Assembly (NCBI GenBank): GCA_040766655.1
Contig: JAXGQB010000020.1
Span: 30,815 to 94,814 of the forward strand
Direction of reading: 5' to 3'
DNA: 64,000 bases
From: JALOOB01 sp040766655
GTDB taxonomy: Bacteria > Chloroflexota > Anaerolineae > CG2-30-64-16
Shown: positions 15,488 through 23,702 of the stretch, piece after piece
Numbering within the stretch: position 1 is the first letter of the stretch
Layout: every line of letters starts with the position of its first letter
Translations under genes and position numbers: made by a program
The notes under the pieces: model-generated
The model's input: only the letters and a program-made list of their open reading frames with translations
The model's database searches: none
What the model was told of the DNA's origin: nothing

Positions 15488-17650
15488 CTACCGGCCGGCC
15501 TCGAACAGGCGACCCCGTCCTCCCTGGCTGGGGTGCGCCAGCAGCCACGCCTGGCTGTCGATCTCGGGCTCGCCGGGCCGTGGTTCCCGGCAGACGTATG
15601 AGCCGTCCGGCTGCAGTTCCCGCGCGCGCGTGTTGTTGGCCAGGTCGACCGCCAGCACCCCGTGGCGCAGGTACGTGCGCAGCGCCGGGTCCTTGACCGG
15701 GAAGATGATCTCTACCCGCCGGTCCAGGTTGCGCGGCATCAGGTCCGCGCTCCCCAGGTACGCCTCCGGCTGGCCGCCATTTTCGAAGTAGTAGATGCGG
15801 CTGTGCTCCAGGAAGCGCCCCACAATGCTGATCACCCGGATGTTGTCGCTGACCCCCGGCACGCCCGGGCGCAGGCAGCAGATGCCCCGCACGATCATGT
15901 CGATCGACACGCCGGCCTGCGATGCGCGGTAGAGGCGGCGAATCAACCGCTCGTCGACGAGGGAGTTCATCTTGAACACCATGCCCGCGGGCCGGCCGGC
16001 CCGCGCGTGCTCGATCTCGCGTTCGACAAGCGCCTCGAATCGCTCGCGCATCGAGCCCGGTGCAACGAGCAGGCTGCGATAGGATTGCTGGGTGGAATAT
16101 CCGGTCAGCGTGTTGAACAACTCAGTGGCATCCGCGCCCATGTCGGGGTCGCACGTCAGCACGCCGATATCGGTGTAAATGCCCGCAGTCACCGCGTTGT
16201 AGTTGCCCGTGGCCAGGTGGAGGTAACGGCGCAGGCCACCGTCCTCCTTGCGCACGACCAACGTGATCTTGCTGTGCGTCTTCAGCCCCAACAAACCGTA
16301 CACCACGTGCACCCCCGCGGCTTCCAGTGCCTTGGCCCACCCGATGTTGCTCTCCTCGTCGAAGCGTGCCTTCAACTCCACCAGCACCGCAACCTGCTTG
16401 CCGTTACGCTGCGCCTCCAACAGCGAACGCACGGCGGGCGAGTTGCGCCCGACGCGGTAGAGGGTCTGCTTGATGGCGAGCACGTTGGGATCCGTCGCCG
16501 CGGCATTGATGAAGTCCAGCACCGATTTGAACGAGTCGTACGGGTGATGGAACAGAATGTCGGCCGACCGGATCGCGGCGAAGATGGCATCGGTCGTCTT
16601 CAGATCGCGCATCTGGGGAGGCGTGGCGGGCAGCACCGGGGGGTCCTTGAGGTCGGGCCGGTCCAGGCCGGCCAGGGCCCACAGGCTGCCCATCGCCAAG
16701 GGCGGCCGGAGCGAGTAGACGTCCTCCGGGTCGACCTCCAGGTTCTCCATCAGGAGACGCATCATCGACTCGGGCATGTCGTGATCGACATTCAGCCGCA
16801 CGACCGGCCCGAACTGCCTGAGGCGCAGCCCCTCCTCGATCGTCTCCAGCAGGTCGGGCGCCTCGTCCTCCTGGATCTCCAAGTCGGCATCGCGGATCAC
16901 CTGGAAGCTGTAGGATTCGATGACGTCGTGGCCGGGGAAAAGCAGGCCCAGGTTCGCCGCGATCACGTCCTCCAGCCAGACGAAACGCTGGCTCGAGGTG
17001 ACCGGCACCAGCCTTGGTAGCGAAGTGGGCATCTTGATGCGCGCGAAGCGCTGCTCGCCGGAGGGGCCGCTGACGCTGACGGCAAGGTTCAGGCTCAGGT
17101 TGGAGATGTGGGGGAAGGGCCGGCCCGGGTCGAACGCCAACGGCGTCACGACCGGAAGAACCTCGTCGATGAAGTAGATCCGCAGCTGGTCCTGCTCCTC
17201 CAGTGTCAGTTGGCCGTAGTGAAGCACCTCGATGCCTGCCTCGGCCAGCTCGGGCAGGATGCACTCGTGGTAGTAGCGGCGCTGCTCATGCTGCATGGGC
17301 AGCACGCGCTCCCGAATCGCGGCCAGTTGCTCCGCCGGGTGCATGCCGTCGGCCAGCGTGCTGGTGACGCCGGCAGCCAGCTGGTCTTTGAGCCCGGAGA
17401 CCCGGATCATGAAGAACTCGGCGAGGTTCGTGCTGAAGATGGCGAGGAACTTGACGCGCTCGAGCAGGGGATGGCGCATGTCGTGCGCCTCGTCCAGCAC
17501 GCGGCGGTTGAACTCAAGCCAGCTCAGCTCGCGGTTCAGATAGAGGTAAGGATCTCGCAGGTCGTACGCGGGCGCGGCGGCAGGTGCTTCGGCGGCCGTT
17601 GTCGCCGCCGCTGGTGCGGATAGGCTCGTCTGAGCAACTGAACGGGGCAT
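15488..17650 (-). CDS. ppk1: Polyphosphate kinase 1
   Basis: 720 residues, normal PPK1 length. It polymerises ATP gamma-phosphate into polyphosphate. A variable Ala-rich N-terminus precedes DPYLYLNRELSWLEFNRRVL (N domain). The phosphohistidine sites are GLKTHSKITL (His near residue 459) and FLEHSRIYYFENGG (near 615). ADLMPRNLDRRVEIIFPVK completes the PLD-like C domain. GAGGTG lies upstream of ATG 17650; the earlier in-frame ATG at 17695 is less well supported. It is transcribed divergently from the gene at 17821, sharing a regulatory region with a palindrome. Confidence 0.96.
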   Translation of the reverse strand: MPRSVAQTSLSAPAAATTAAEAPAAAPAYDLRDPYLYLNRELSWLEFNRRVLDEAHDMRHPLLERVKFLAIFSTNLAEFFMIRVSGLKDQLAAGVTSTLADGMHPAEQLAAIRERVLPMQHEQRRYYHECILPELAEAGIEVLHYGQLTLEEQDQLRIYFIDEVLPVVTPLAFDPGRPFPHISNLSLNLAVSVSGPSGEQRFARIKMPTSLPRLVPVTSSQRFVWLEDVIAANLGLLFPGHDVIESYSFQVIRDADLEIQEDEAPDLLETIEEGLRLRQFGPVVRLNVDHDMPESMMRLLMENLEVDPEDVYSLRPPLAMGSLWALAGLDRPDLKDPPVLPATPPQMRDLKTTDAIFAAIRSADILFHHPYDSFKSVLDFINAAATDPNVLAIKQTLYRVGRNSPAVRSLLEAQRNGKQVAVLVELKARFDEESNIGWAKALEAAGVHVVYGLLGLKTHSKITLVVRKEDGGLRRYLHLATGNYNAVTAGIYTDIGVLTCDPDMGADATELFNTLTGYSTQQSYRSLLVAPGSMRERFEALVEREIEHARAGRPAGMVFKMNSLVDERLIRRLYRASQAGVSIDMIVRGICCLRPGVPGVSDNIRVISIVGRFLEHSRIYYFENGGQPEAYLGSADLMPRNLDRRVEIIFPVKDPALRTYLRHGVLAVDLANNTRARELQPDGSYVCREPRPGEPEIDSQAWLLAHPSQGGRGRLFEAGR

Positions 17651-17715
17651 GATCACCTCAACAATCGCGGGGCGGCCCGCCGGGCGCAATGGCACAGGTC
17701 AACTCGGCTTGAAAC

Positions 17716-17752
17716 ATTGTAACTGACGCACGGAGCAAGCGCAAACGCTTGC
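17716..17752 (-). promoter_or_regulatory. ppk promoter overlapping an inverted repeat
   Basis: Minus strand: TTGCGC (17744-17739), 17-base spacer, TACAAT (17721-17716). The inverted repeat GCAAGCG-N4-CGCTTGC (17735-17752) overlaps the -35 element and may be an operator. On the other strand TATAAT (17784-17789) could serve the gene at 17821, but its -35 element is weak. Confidence 0.5.
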
Positions 17753-17820
17753 GCGTTGTTTGCGCACGGGTATCTGCGCAGCGTATAATCGCAGGAAAGG
17801 CCGCACGCTAAGGAGGTCGC

Positions 17821-19536
17821 ATGATCCGAACCGTCCCCGAAACCACGAGCGAAGGCATCGAGCTCTACATCCGCACCTACTACTCACTGCTGCGCAGCTC
17901 GGGCGATGTGCGTATCCGCTCGCTGGAAGAGACCCACGAGGGGATGCGATCCAGCCTCCACCTGGGCGCAGAGACCGAGGCCTTCGATGCGTCCGCCTTC
18001 ACGTACGCGGCACTGCGCCTCCCGGACTGCATCTACAAGGCGCGGCGCGTGGTGATGGGTCAATCGGAGGAAGTGTTCATGCGCGGCGGCCTGCGCGACA
18101 TCCACCAATGGCGCCGGGTCGATGCGCCCGCACGCCGGCGGCGCATGCTCTTCGACGATGTGGAGACCATCGCGGCCTTCGTCTCCAGCGTCTCCGACAT
18201 CGACGACCTGATCCCGAGCCTGGTGGCGTACCAGATCGAGTGGAACAAGCTACACCGGCGATTAGGGGGCACCCAACTCGGCGTCGACATGGCCGCAGGC
18301 GCGATCCGGCCATCTGATGTCGATGAGGCGTTGCGCACTGCCGCAAGCCTGTCGACGGAGGACCTGGCGCGGCTGCGCGGCGCGTGGGGCGCGGGCTACG
18401 ATGCTTGCTGGGCCGCGGTGGCCGGCCAACTTCTCGACATCAAGATCAACTCGCTGGCCAGCGGCTTCAACGACTACCGCACCGCGGTGGAGAAGTGGTG
18501 GGACGCGCTGGCCGAGCAGGCTGCGCACACCGGCCTCACGTCGCGTCCGATCTACTTCGTTTCCTCGAATCCGCACAGCATCACCAATCCGCTGACCGGA
18601 TTTGCGCCGGCACACCGGAAGGAGATCCTCGACCTGGTGCAGGACTCCGATCCCGAGGGCCTGACGAACGAGTGGCGCCGCCTGGAGGGAGAGCCAAACG
18701 AGGGTGCGCGCACCAACTTCCTCTACTACGTCCAGCGGCTGTACCTCCGCGGGAGCAAGGAACGGCAGGCCGCGTGGGCGCGCGCGGAGCAGGAGGCCGG
18801 CATCACCCGGCTGGAAGAGCCCGTCACGCTGGACATCAGCGCGCAGGTCATCGAGCTCGATAGGCTTGCGCCCGAGCGGCTCGATCCCCGGCTGCGCATG
18901 GCGGGCATGGAGGCACTCTCCGCCTCCAACGCGCTGATCGTGAACATCGACTATCCCCTGGGCTTCGCGGCCTATCACCTTCTCTCACAGGTGGCCTCCA
19001 GCGCGGCGGAGCTGCTTGGGCTGTATTTCATGGGCAAGGCCGCGACCCTCAGCGGCCGCGTGGGCGACGTCATGATTCCCAACGTGGTGTACGACGAGCA
19101 TTCGCGCAACACCTTCCTCTTCAAGAACTGCTTCCTCGCGCAGGACGTCGGACATCACCTGGTCTACGGCACGGTGTTCGACAATCAGAAGGCCGTCACG
19201 GTGCGCGGCACCTTCCTCCAGAACCGGGATTTCATGAGCGTCTTCTACAAGGAGGGCTACACGGACCTGGAGATGGAGGCGGGACCGTACCTGAGCGCGG
19301 TGTACGAGGACATCTACCCGCAGCGCTACCCGATGAACGAGATCGTCAACCTGTTCATCAATGCGCCGTACGATCTCGGGCTGCTGCACTACGCATCTGA
19401 CACGCCCTACAGCCGGCGGCAGAGCCTGCTCAGCCGGAGCCTCAGCTACTTCGGCATGGACGCGACCTACGCGTGCTCCATCGCCATCCTGCGGCGCATC
19501 CTGCAGCAGGAAATCGCGCGCCTGGGTCGCGGGTAA
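17821..19536 (+). CDS. Large conserved hypothetical protein (DUF6909-like), phosphorylase-like C-terminus
   Basis: 571 residues, soluble, no signal peptide. I associate it tentatively with DUF6909. Residues about 1-280 are helical (YIRTYYSLLRSSGDVRI, YQIEWNKLHRRL). The C-terminal half (residues about 375-500) contains GKAATLSGRVGDVMIPNVV, DEHSRNTFLFKN, GTVFDNQKAVTVRGTFLQN and YTDLEMEAGPYLSA. The D-x-E-M-E-A-G-P pattern and the GDVMIP strand recall nucleoside phosphorylase/5'-methylthioadenosine nucleosidase folds; this resemblance is by eye only. It is divergent from ppk. AAGGAGG lies immediately before ATG 17821. Confidence 0.75.
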   Translation: MIRTVPETTSEGIELYIRTYYSLLRSSGDVRIRSLEETHEGMRSSLHLGAETEAFDASAFTYAALRLPDCIYKARRVVMGQSEEVFMRGGLRDIHQWRRVDAPARRRRMLFDDVETIAAFVSSVSDIDDLIPSLVAYQIEWNKLHRRLGGTQLGVDMAAGAIRPSDVDEALRTAASLSTEDLARLRGAWGAGYDACWAAVAGQLLDIKINSLASGFNDYRTAVEKWWDALAEQAAHTGLTSRPIYFVSSNPHSITNPLTGFAPAHRKEILDLVQDSDPEGLTNEWRRLEGEPNEGARTNFLYYVQRLYLRGSKERQAAWARAEQEAGITRLEEPVTLDISAQVIELDRLAPERLDPRLRMAGMEALSASNALIVNIDYPLGFAAYHLLSQVASSAAELLGLYFMGKAATLSGRVGDVMIPNVVYDEHSRNTFLFKNCFLAQDVGHHLVYGTVFDNQKAVTVRGTFLQNRDFMSVFYKEGYTDLEMEAGPYLSAVYEDIYPQRYPMNEIVNLFINAPYDLGLLHYASDTPYSRRQSLLSRSLSYFGMDATYACSIAILRRILQQEIARLGRG

Positions 19537-19540
19537 CGAC

Positions 19541-19610
19541 GCCAGCCTGCGGTTGAAATCACAGGCTGGCACCCGCACAACCCGCTGAAGCGGGTTACAC
19601 CACACCCCTG
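19541..19610. repeat. Two-hairpin intergenic repeat, copy 1
   Basis: GCCAGCCTG...CAGGCTGGC (loop CGGTTGAAATCA) is followed by AACCCGC-TGAA-GCGGGTT. It lies 5 bases after a stop codon and could act as a terminator. A second copy at 22197-22266 also follows a gene directly. Confidence 0.75.
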
Positions 19611-19869
19611 GGTCCACCAAGGCACTTCAGCAACTTCAGCCTGCTGCCGCCGATCCTCAATCAGCGGCGGCACTTGTATTGTGCGATACTTATTTCTGCA
19701 TTGAAACCTGATTGAATTGTCACCAGTGACCTCTGATCTCACCCCACCCGATCAGAACCGCTAAACAACATCTGAAGGTGCACTTGAGACGCCCTTTTCC
19801 CTCAACGGGCGAAACGGCCGAGCAGTCGCCTCGCTGACAGCGGCATGACTGACTGACTGGAGGTAACCT
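19611..19869. other. Intergenic stretch without recognisable genes
   Basis: AT-richer than its surroundings, with no coding frame and no convincing promoter pair. It presumably holds the leader of the secreted-protein operon at 19870. Confidence 0.4.
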
Positions 19870-20439
19870 ATGAGACGACTCTACCTGCCGGCGGCACTGT
19901 TGCTCGCCCTGCTGCTGACCGGCACGGCCCTGGCGCAGACCAGCGAGCCTTATGACCTGAGTTGGTGGACGCTGGACGGCGGCGGCGCGCTCAGCGAAGG
20001 CGGCAACTACGCGTTGAGCGGCGCCATCGGGCAGCCGGACGCCGGCGGACCACTGAGCGGCGACGCCTACGAGGTTACTGGCGGCTTCTGGCTGGCCGAC
20101 CGGGCTTCGCCCCTGGCAGTTGTGGACCTGCGTGGCTCGGAGGACGGTGGCCTGCTGCGCCTGGACTGGAGCCCCGTGACACTGGATACCGCAGGCGACA
20201 GCATCGCCGGCGTGAGTTACAGCGTCTATCGCTCTGCCAGCCAGCCATACTTCACGGCGGATTTAGCCTACAAGAGCGAACTGACGGAACCAAAGTTCCA
20301 GGACCCGGATCCAACCGTCATCGATAACTTCGCAGCCAGCCACTACTACCTGGTCCGCGCCGTCCACGGCGCTTCGATGTCGACCGACTCGAACCGGATC
20401 GGCGTCTTTGCCTTCGGCCTCACGCCCGGCGCCCAATGA
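19870..20439 (+). CDS. Secreted GGFW/FN3-like protein, first of pair 1
   Basis: 189 residues. A signal peptide (LPAALLLALLLTGTALAQ) precedes a repeat-type motif YDLSWWTLDGGGALSEGG ... LSGAIGQPDAG ... GGFWLAD (residues about 27-75), common in secreted proteins of Chloroflexota and related environmental bacteria. An FN3-like module follows (LRLDWSPV, SYSVYRSASQPYFTA, YYLVRAVHG) and the chain ends RIGVFAFGLTPGAQ. GGAGGT lies upstream. The next gene begins at or just after its stop, so they are co-translated. A homologous pair occurs at 47554/48190. Function unknown; probably a cell-surface structural protein. Confidence 0.75.
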   Translation: MRRLYLPAALLLALLLTGTALAQTSEPYDLSWWTLDGGGALSEGGNYALSGAIGQPDAGGPLSGDAYEVTGGFWLADRASPLAVVDLRGSEDGGLLRLDWSPVTLDTAGDSIAGVSYSVYRSASQPYFTADLAYKSELTEPKFQDPDPTVIDNFAASHYYLVRAVHGASMSTDSNRIGVFAFGLTPGAQ

Positions 20440-20459
20440 GAAGGATAGGAGCATTCATC

Positions 20460-22184
20460 GTGACAAAGAGAAACCTGCTGCACTTGTTGGCAGTCGTCGT
20501 ATTAGTGTTGACCTTCAGCGGCACATCCCAGGCCCAGGAGGGGTCAGCGCAGGCCGAGGCGAGTGCACTCGCCACCGCGGCGGGCACGAACTTCACCTAC
20601 CAGGGTCGACTCACGGTCGGCGGAATCCCGGCCAACGGCAGGTACGACTTCGAGTTTCAGCTCTTCACTGCGCCGGGCTCCGGCGGCACGGCGAGCGATG
20701 TCGTAGCCATCATGGGCCAGACGGTCACAGGTGGCCTGTTCACGGTCGAACTCGATTTCGGCGAGGTGTTTCGCGGGAACGCCATCTACCTGGAGGTGCG
20801 CGTGCGGGCATCCGGCAGCGGCGAGGCCTTCACGCCGCTCACGCCGCGCCAGGCGATAACGGCTGCACCCTACGCGCAATTCGCGCTCAAGACAGCCGCA
20901 CACGATCACTTCGGCGACACGTGGACAGGATCAAGCGGCGCGGATGGTCTCCGGTTGCAGCACACGGCTGCGAGCGGCGCCAGAAGCGGCGTCTCTGCGA
21001 GCAGCGCCAGCACCCAGGGCACGGGCGTCCTCGGGGAGGCCACCGCGACCGATGGAACCACATACGGCGTGCGGGGTGTGAACAGCAGCCCTCAAGGCGC
21101 AGGCGTGTTCGGAGAATCCACGGATGGCGTGGGCACCGCACCAGGGGTCAGGGGCAGGACGACCAGCCAGAATGCAAGTGGTGTCCGCGGCGACAATGAC
21201 GATACCATAGGCTACGGTTTCGGCGTGTGGGGACGCAGCAGCAGTCCCTATGGCGGGGGCGTCGCTGGCACGGGGAACATGTACGGGGTCTATGGCGAAA
21301 CCCAGACGACCTACGGCAGGGGCGTGCATGGCGTCAACATTGCCGAAACCGGCATCAATTTTGGGGTGTACGGAGAGAGCCTGAGCACCAGCGGCACAGG
21401 GGTGTACGGCGTTGCGTTTAACTCCAACGGCTCCAACTACGGCGTGAGGGGCGAGTCCAACAGCGAGAGCGGAGTTGGCGTCCACGGCAAGGTCCCCATG
21501 GACAGCCTCGGTGCAGGCGTCGTCGGCGAAGGGAGCACGGGCGTCCGCGGGACTTCCGATGGTCCTCAGGGCATCGGTGTCGTAGGTTTCGCTACCAGCA
21601 GCACCGGCGTCAATTACGGCGTTTGGGGGGTGACCAATAGCGCCACGGGCTATGCGGGCTATTTTGGCGGCCAGGTGCAGATCGACGGCACGCTCAGCAA
21701 GGCGGGCGGCTCGTTCAAGATCGATCATCCCCTGGACCCGGAGAACAAATACCTGTCCCATTCCTTCGTCGAGTCGCCAGATATGATGAATGTCTACAAC
21801 GGCAACGTCACCCTGGATGGGAACGGCGAGGCGCAGGTGGCGCTGCCTGACTACTTCGAGGCGCTGAACCGCGACTTCCGCTACCAGCTCACCCCCATCG
21901 GTGGCTGGGCGCCGATCTACATCGCGCAGGAGATCGAGGGCAATGCTTTCCGAATCGCCGGCGGCGAACCCGGGCTGAAGGTCTCGTGGCAGGTGACGGG
22001 CATCCGCCAGGACGCCTGGGCGGAGGCGAACCGCATCGTCGTGGAAGAAGCGAAGACGGCCGAGGAGCAGGGCCGCTACCTCCACCCAGAGGCGCTGGGT
22101 CAACCGAAGAGCCTGGACGTGGACTACGAGCGTGAGCGCCAACTTTTGGAGCGGTCCGAGGCCAGCAGGGCCACCGACCGCTGA
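20460..22184 (+). CDS. Secreted GVYG-repeat fibre-like protein, second of pair 1
   Basis: 574 residues. The GTG at 20460 is chosen: AGGATAGGAG lies 8 bases upstream and it yields a normal signal peptide (TKRNLLHLLAVVVLVLTFSG). An ATG at 20436 overlapping the previous stop (ATGA) is the alternative. Domains: FTYQGRLTVGG beta-domain (residues about 45-150); residues about 175-400 with repeated G-V-x-G turns (TGVLGEA, YGVRGVNSS, GGVAGTG), a likely beta-solenoid; and a conserved C-terminal domain starting FKIDHPLDPENKYLSHSFVE near residue 419. The last part suggests a trimeric fibre tip, by analogy with tail-fibre-like proteins. Paralogue at 48190. Confidence 0.75.
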   Translation: MTKRNLLHLLAVVVLVLTFSGTSQAQEGSAQAEASALATAAGTNFTYQGRLTVGGIPANGRYDFEFQLFTAPGSGGTASDVVAIMGQTVTGGLFTVELDFGEVFRGNAIYLEVRVRASGSGEAFTPLTPRQAITAAPYAQFALKTAAHDHFGDTWTGSSGADGLRLQHTAASGARSGVSASSASTQGTGVLGEATATDGTTYGVRGVNSSPQGAGVFGESTDGVGTAPGVRGRTTSQNASGVRGDNDDTIGYGFGVWGRSSSPYGGGVAGTGNMYGVYGETQTTYGRGVHGVNIAETGINFGVYGESLSTSGTGVYGVAFNSNGSNYGVRGESNSESGVGVHGKVPMDSLGAGVVGEGSTGVRGTSDGPQGIGVVGFATSSTGVNYGVWGVTNSATGYAGYFGGQVQIDGTLSKAGGSFKIDHPLDPENKYLSHSFVESPDMMNVYNGNVTLDGNGEAQVALPDYFEALNRDFRYQLTPIGGWAPIYIAQEIEGNAFRIAGGEPGLKVSWQVTGIRQDAWAEANRIVVEEAKTAEEQGRYLHPEALGQPKSLDVDYERERQLLERSEASRATDR

Positions 22185-22196
22185 GCCGGCCAAGGT

Positions 22197-22266
22197 GCCA
22201 GCCTGCGGTTGAAATCGCAGGCTGGTATCTGCAAAACACGCTGAGGCGGGTTGCATCACATCCCCA
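22197..22266. repeat. Two-hairpin intergenic repeat, copy 2
   Basis: GCCAGCCTGCG-GTTGAAAT-CGCAGGCTGG followed by a second, weaker hairpin (ACGCTGAGGCGGGTT). It is co-linear with the 19541 copy. The remaining bases to 22365 hold nothing recognisable. Confidence 0.75.
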
Positions 22267-22365
22267 GATCCGCGAGTGCGCCTCAGCGTCCTTCGCCCTG
22301 CCAGCCGCTGGTTTTGGGTCGGTGGCGTCGCCTGCGGCATGGCGCGCGCCGGCGCCGGCGGCACG

Positions 22366-23649
22366 TCAGACGGATAGAATGGACCGCAGGATGGCCCCCA
22401 CGGAAGCGGGGCGAAACATATCGCCGAAGACGGTGCGGTAGGGCAGGTGGCCCGACACGGCCCCGAAGAGCGCCTCCTGGAGGGCCGCGTTGTGCCGCGC
22501 GGCGCGCACCACCGGGTCCACCAGGCCAAGCCGGGTCGCGAGGCTCACCAGCCGGCGCATGCCGAGGCCGTAGATCATGTCACCGGTGATGTCGCGATTG
22601 GCGCGCTCATAATGCTCCGCGAACGCGCCCTCGGTGACCCCAGCGCTGAAGATGGCCTCCGCGGCGCGCATACCCGTCAGCACAGCGGATGAGACCCCCT
22701 TACCCTTGAAGGCCCGCACGAGACCCGCCGCATCGCCCACCAGGACGTAGCGGTTGCCGTAGTAGCGACCCGCAAGCGAGCACGGAAAGCGGCCCTTGAA
22801 GACACGGAGCGGGCCCGGCTCAGAAACAGTGGCTTGGTTGACGCCGGGCAGGACGGACCTGACCTCCGGCCGTGCCAGGAACGCGGCCATCTGCTCGTCG
22901 GTGACCGTGTTTCCCGCGATGTTGATCGTCAGGTGGGTGTCCTTGGGTGTCACCGCGCCGAATTCGATCGTCCCGTAGTTCCCCAGGTAGGCATGGATGC
23001 GGTTGCCGAAAGCGGCCATGCCCTCCGGCCCCGGGTGAAACCGGGTGACGACGCTGGTCAGCGCGTTAGGCGGACGGTAGCCGGTGGCCCGCGTGAAGAC
23101 CGCGGCGGTGCCCTCGTCCATGCCGAACGCGCCCACGACAACGTCCGCCTCCAGCGGGCTGCTCTCCGAGTAGACTACCACCCGGTCGAGGTGAAAGTCC
23201 AGATCAACCACGCGCGCGCGGATGACGTTCACCCCGCGCGCCCGGGCACACTCCAGCATGTAATCGTCGAACTGAACGCGGCGCAGCGCAACGGAAGGCT
23301 CCTGCTCGTCCAGCACCAGTTGCTCGCGCGGGGTGTGCAGGATGTAGCCCACGATGCTGCGATTCGTCAGGTGCGTCGGAAAGTCGATGCCCAGATGGTC
23401 GGAGAGCAGCGCAGGCAGGGATACGGTCAGCACGCCGGAGCACAGGTTGTGATGAAAGGCTCCAGAGAACTGCTTGCCCTCCAGGATCGTGAGATGAATG
23501 CGGCGGCTGGCTGCCGCGGCCAATCGCTGCAACATGAGAGCACACGCGACCCCGCCCGGTCCGCCACCGACGATGACGACCCGGCTGTCATCCTCGAGCG
23601 CGCACGTGCGCGGCGCGGGCCGCGGCGCTCCGGTTTGGGCGCAGTTCAT
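22366..23649 (-). CDS. FAD-dependent oxidoreductase, geranylgeranyl-reductase-like (gene 2 of tandem pair)
   Basis: 427 residues. The dinucleotide-binding motif VVIVGGGPGGVACALML is near residue 24; VLVGDAAGLVRAFKGKGV near residue 300 is the second FAD motif (GD). Overall pattern fits the geranylgeranyl-reductase/halogenase-like flavoprotein superfamily; substrate unknown. The ATG at 23649 has AGGAGG 11 bases upstream; an alternative ATG at 23682 has no RBS. It follows the homologous gene at 23703-24989 by about 50 bases, so both are probably one operon. The N-terminal NCAQTG and TCALED Cys residues are unusual. Confidence 0.8.
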   Translation of the reverse strand: MNCAQTGAPRPAPRTCALEDDSRVVIVGGGPGGVACALMLQRLAAAASRRIHLTILEGKQFSGAFHHNLCSGVLTVSLPALLSDHLGIDFPTHLTNRSIVGYILHTPREQLVLDEQEPSVALRRVQFDDYMLECARARGVNVIRARVVDLDFHLDRVVVYSESSPLEADVVVGAFGMDEGTAAVFTRATGYRPPNALTSVVTRFHPGPEGMAAFGNRIHAYLGNYGTIEFGAVTPKDTHLTINIAGNTVTDEQMAAFLARPEVRSVLPGVNQATVSEPGPLRVFKGRFPCSLAGRYYGNRYVLVGDAAGLVRAFKGKGVSSAVLTGMRAAEAIFSAGVTEGAFAEHYERANRDITGDMIYGLGMRRLVSLATRLGLVDPVVRAARHNAALQEALFGAVSGHLPYRTVFGDMFRPASVGAILRSILSV

Positions 23650-23702
23650 GGTCTGGCAGCCCTCCTGTGCAGAGAGGTCCATCAACAGAGTGTGCTGCGT
23701 CG

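Noticed and set aside
15662..17020. Long plus-strand frame opposite ppk
   Set aside because: ppk is unambiguous on the minus strand; the opposing frame is Arg/His/Gln-rich shadow sequence.
20931..22529. Long minus-strand frame (532 codons) opposite the GVYG-repeat gene
   Set aside because: Arises from the repeated G/C codon pattern of the real gene; no RBS and no family features.
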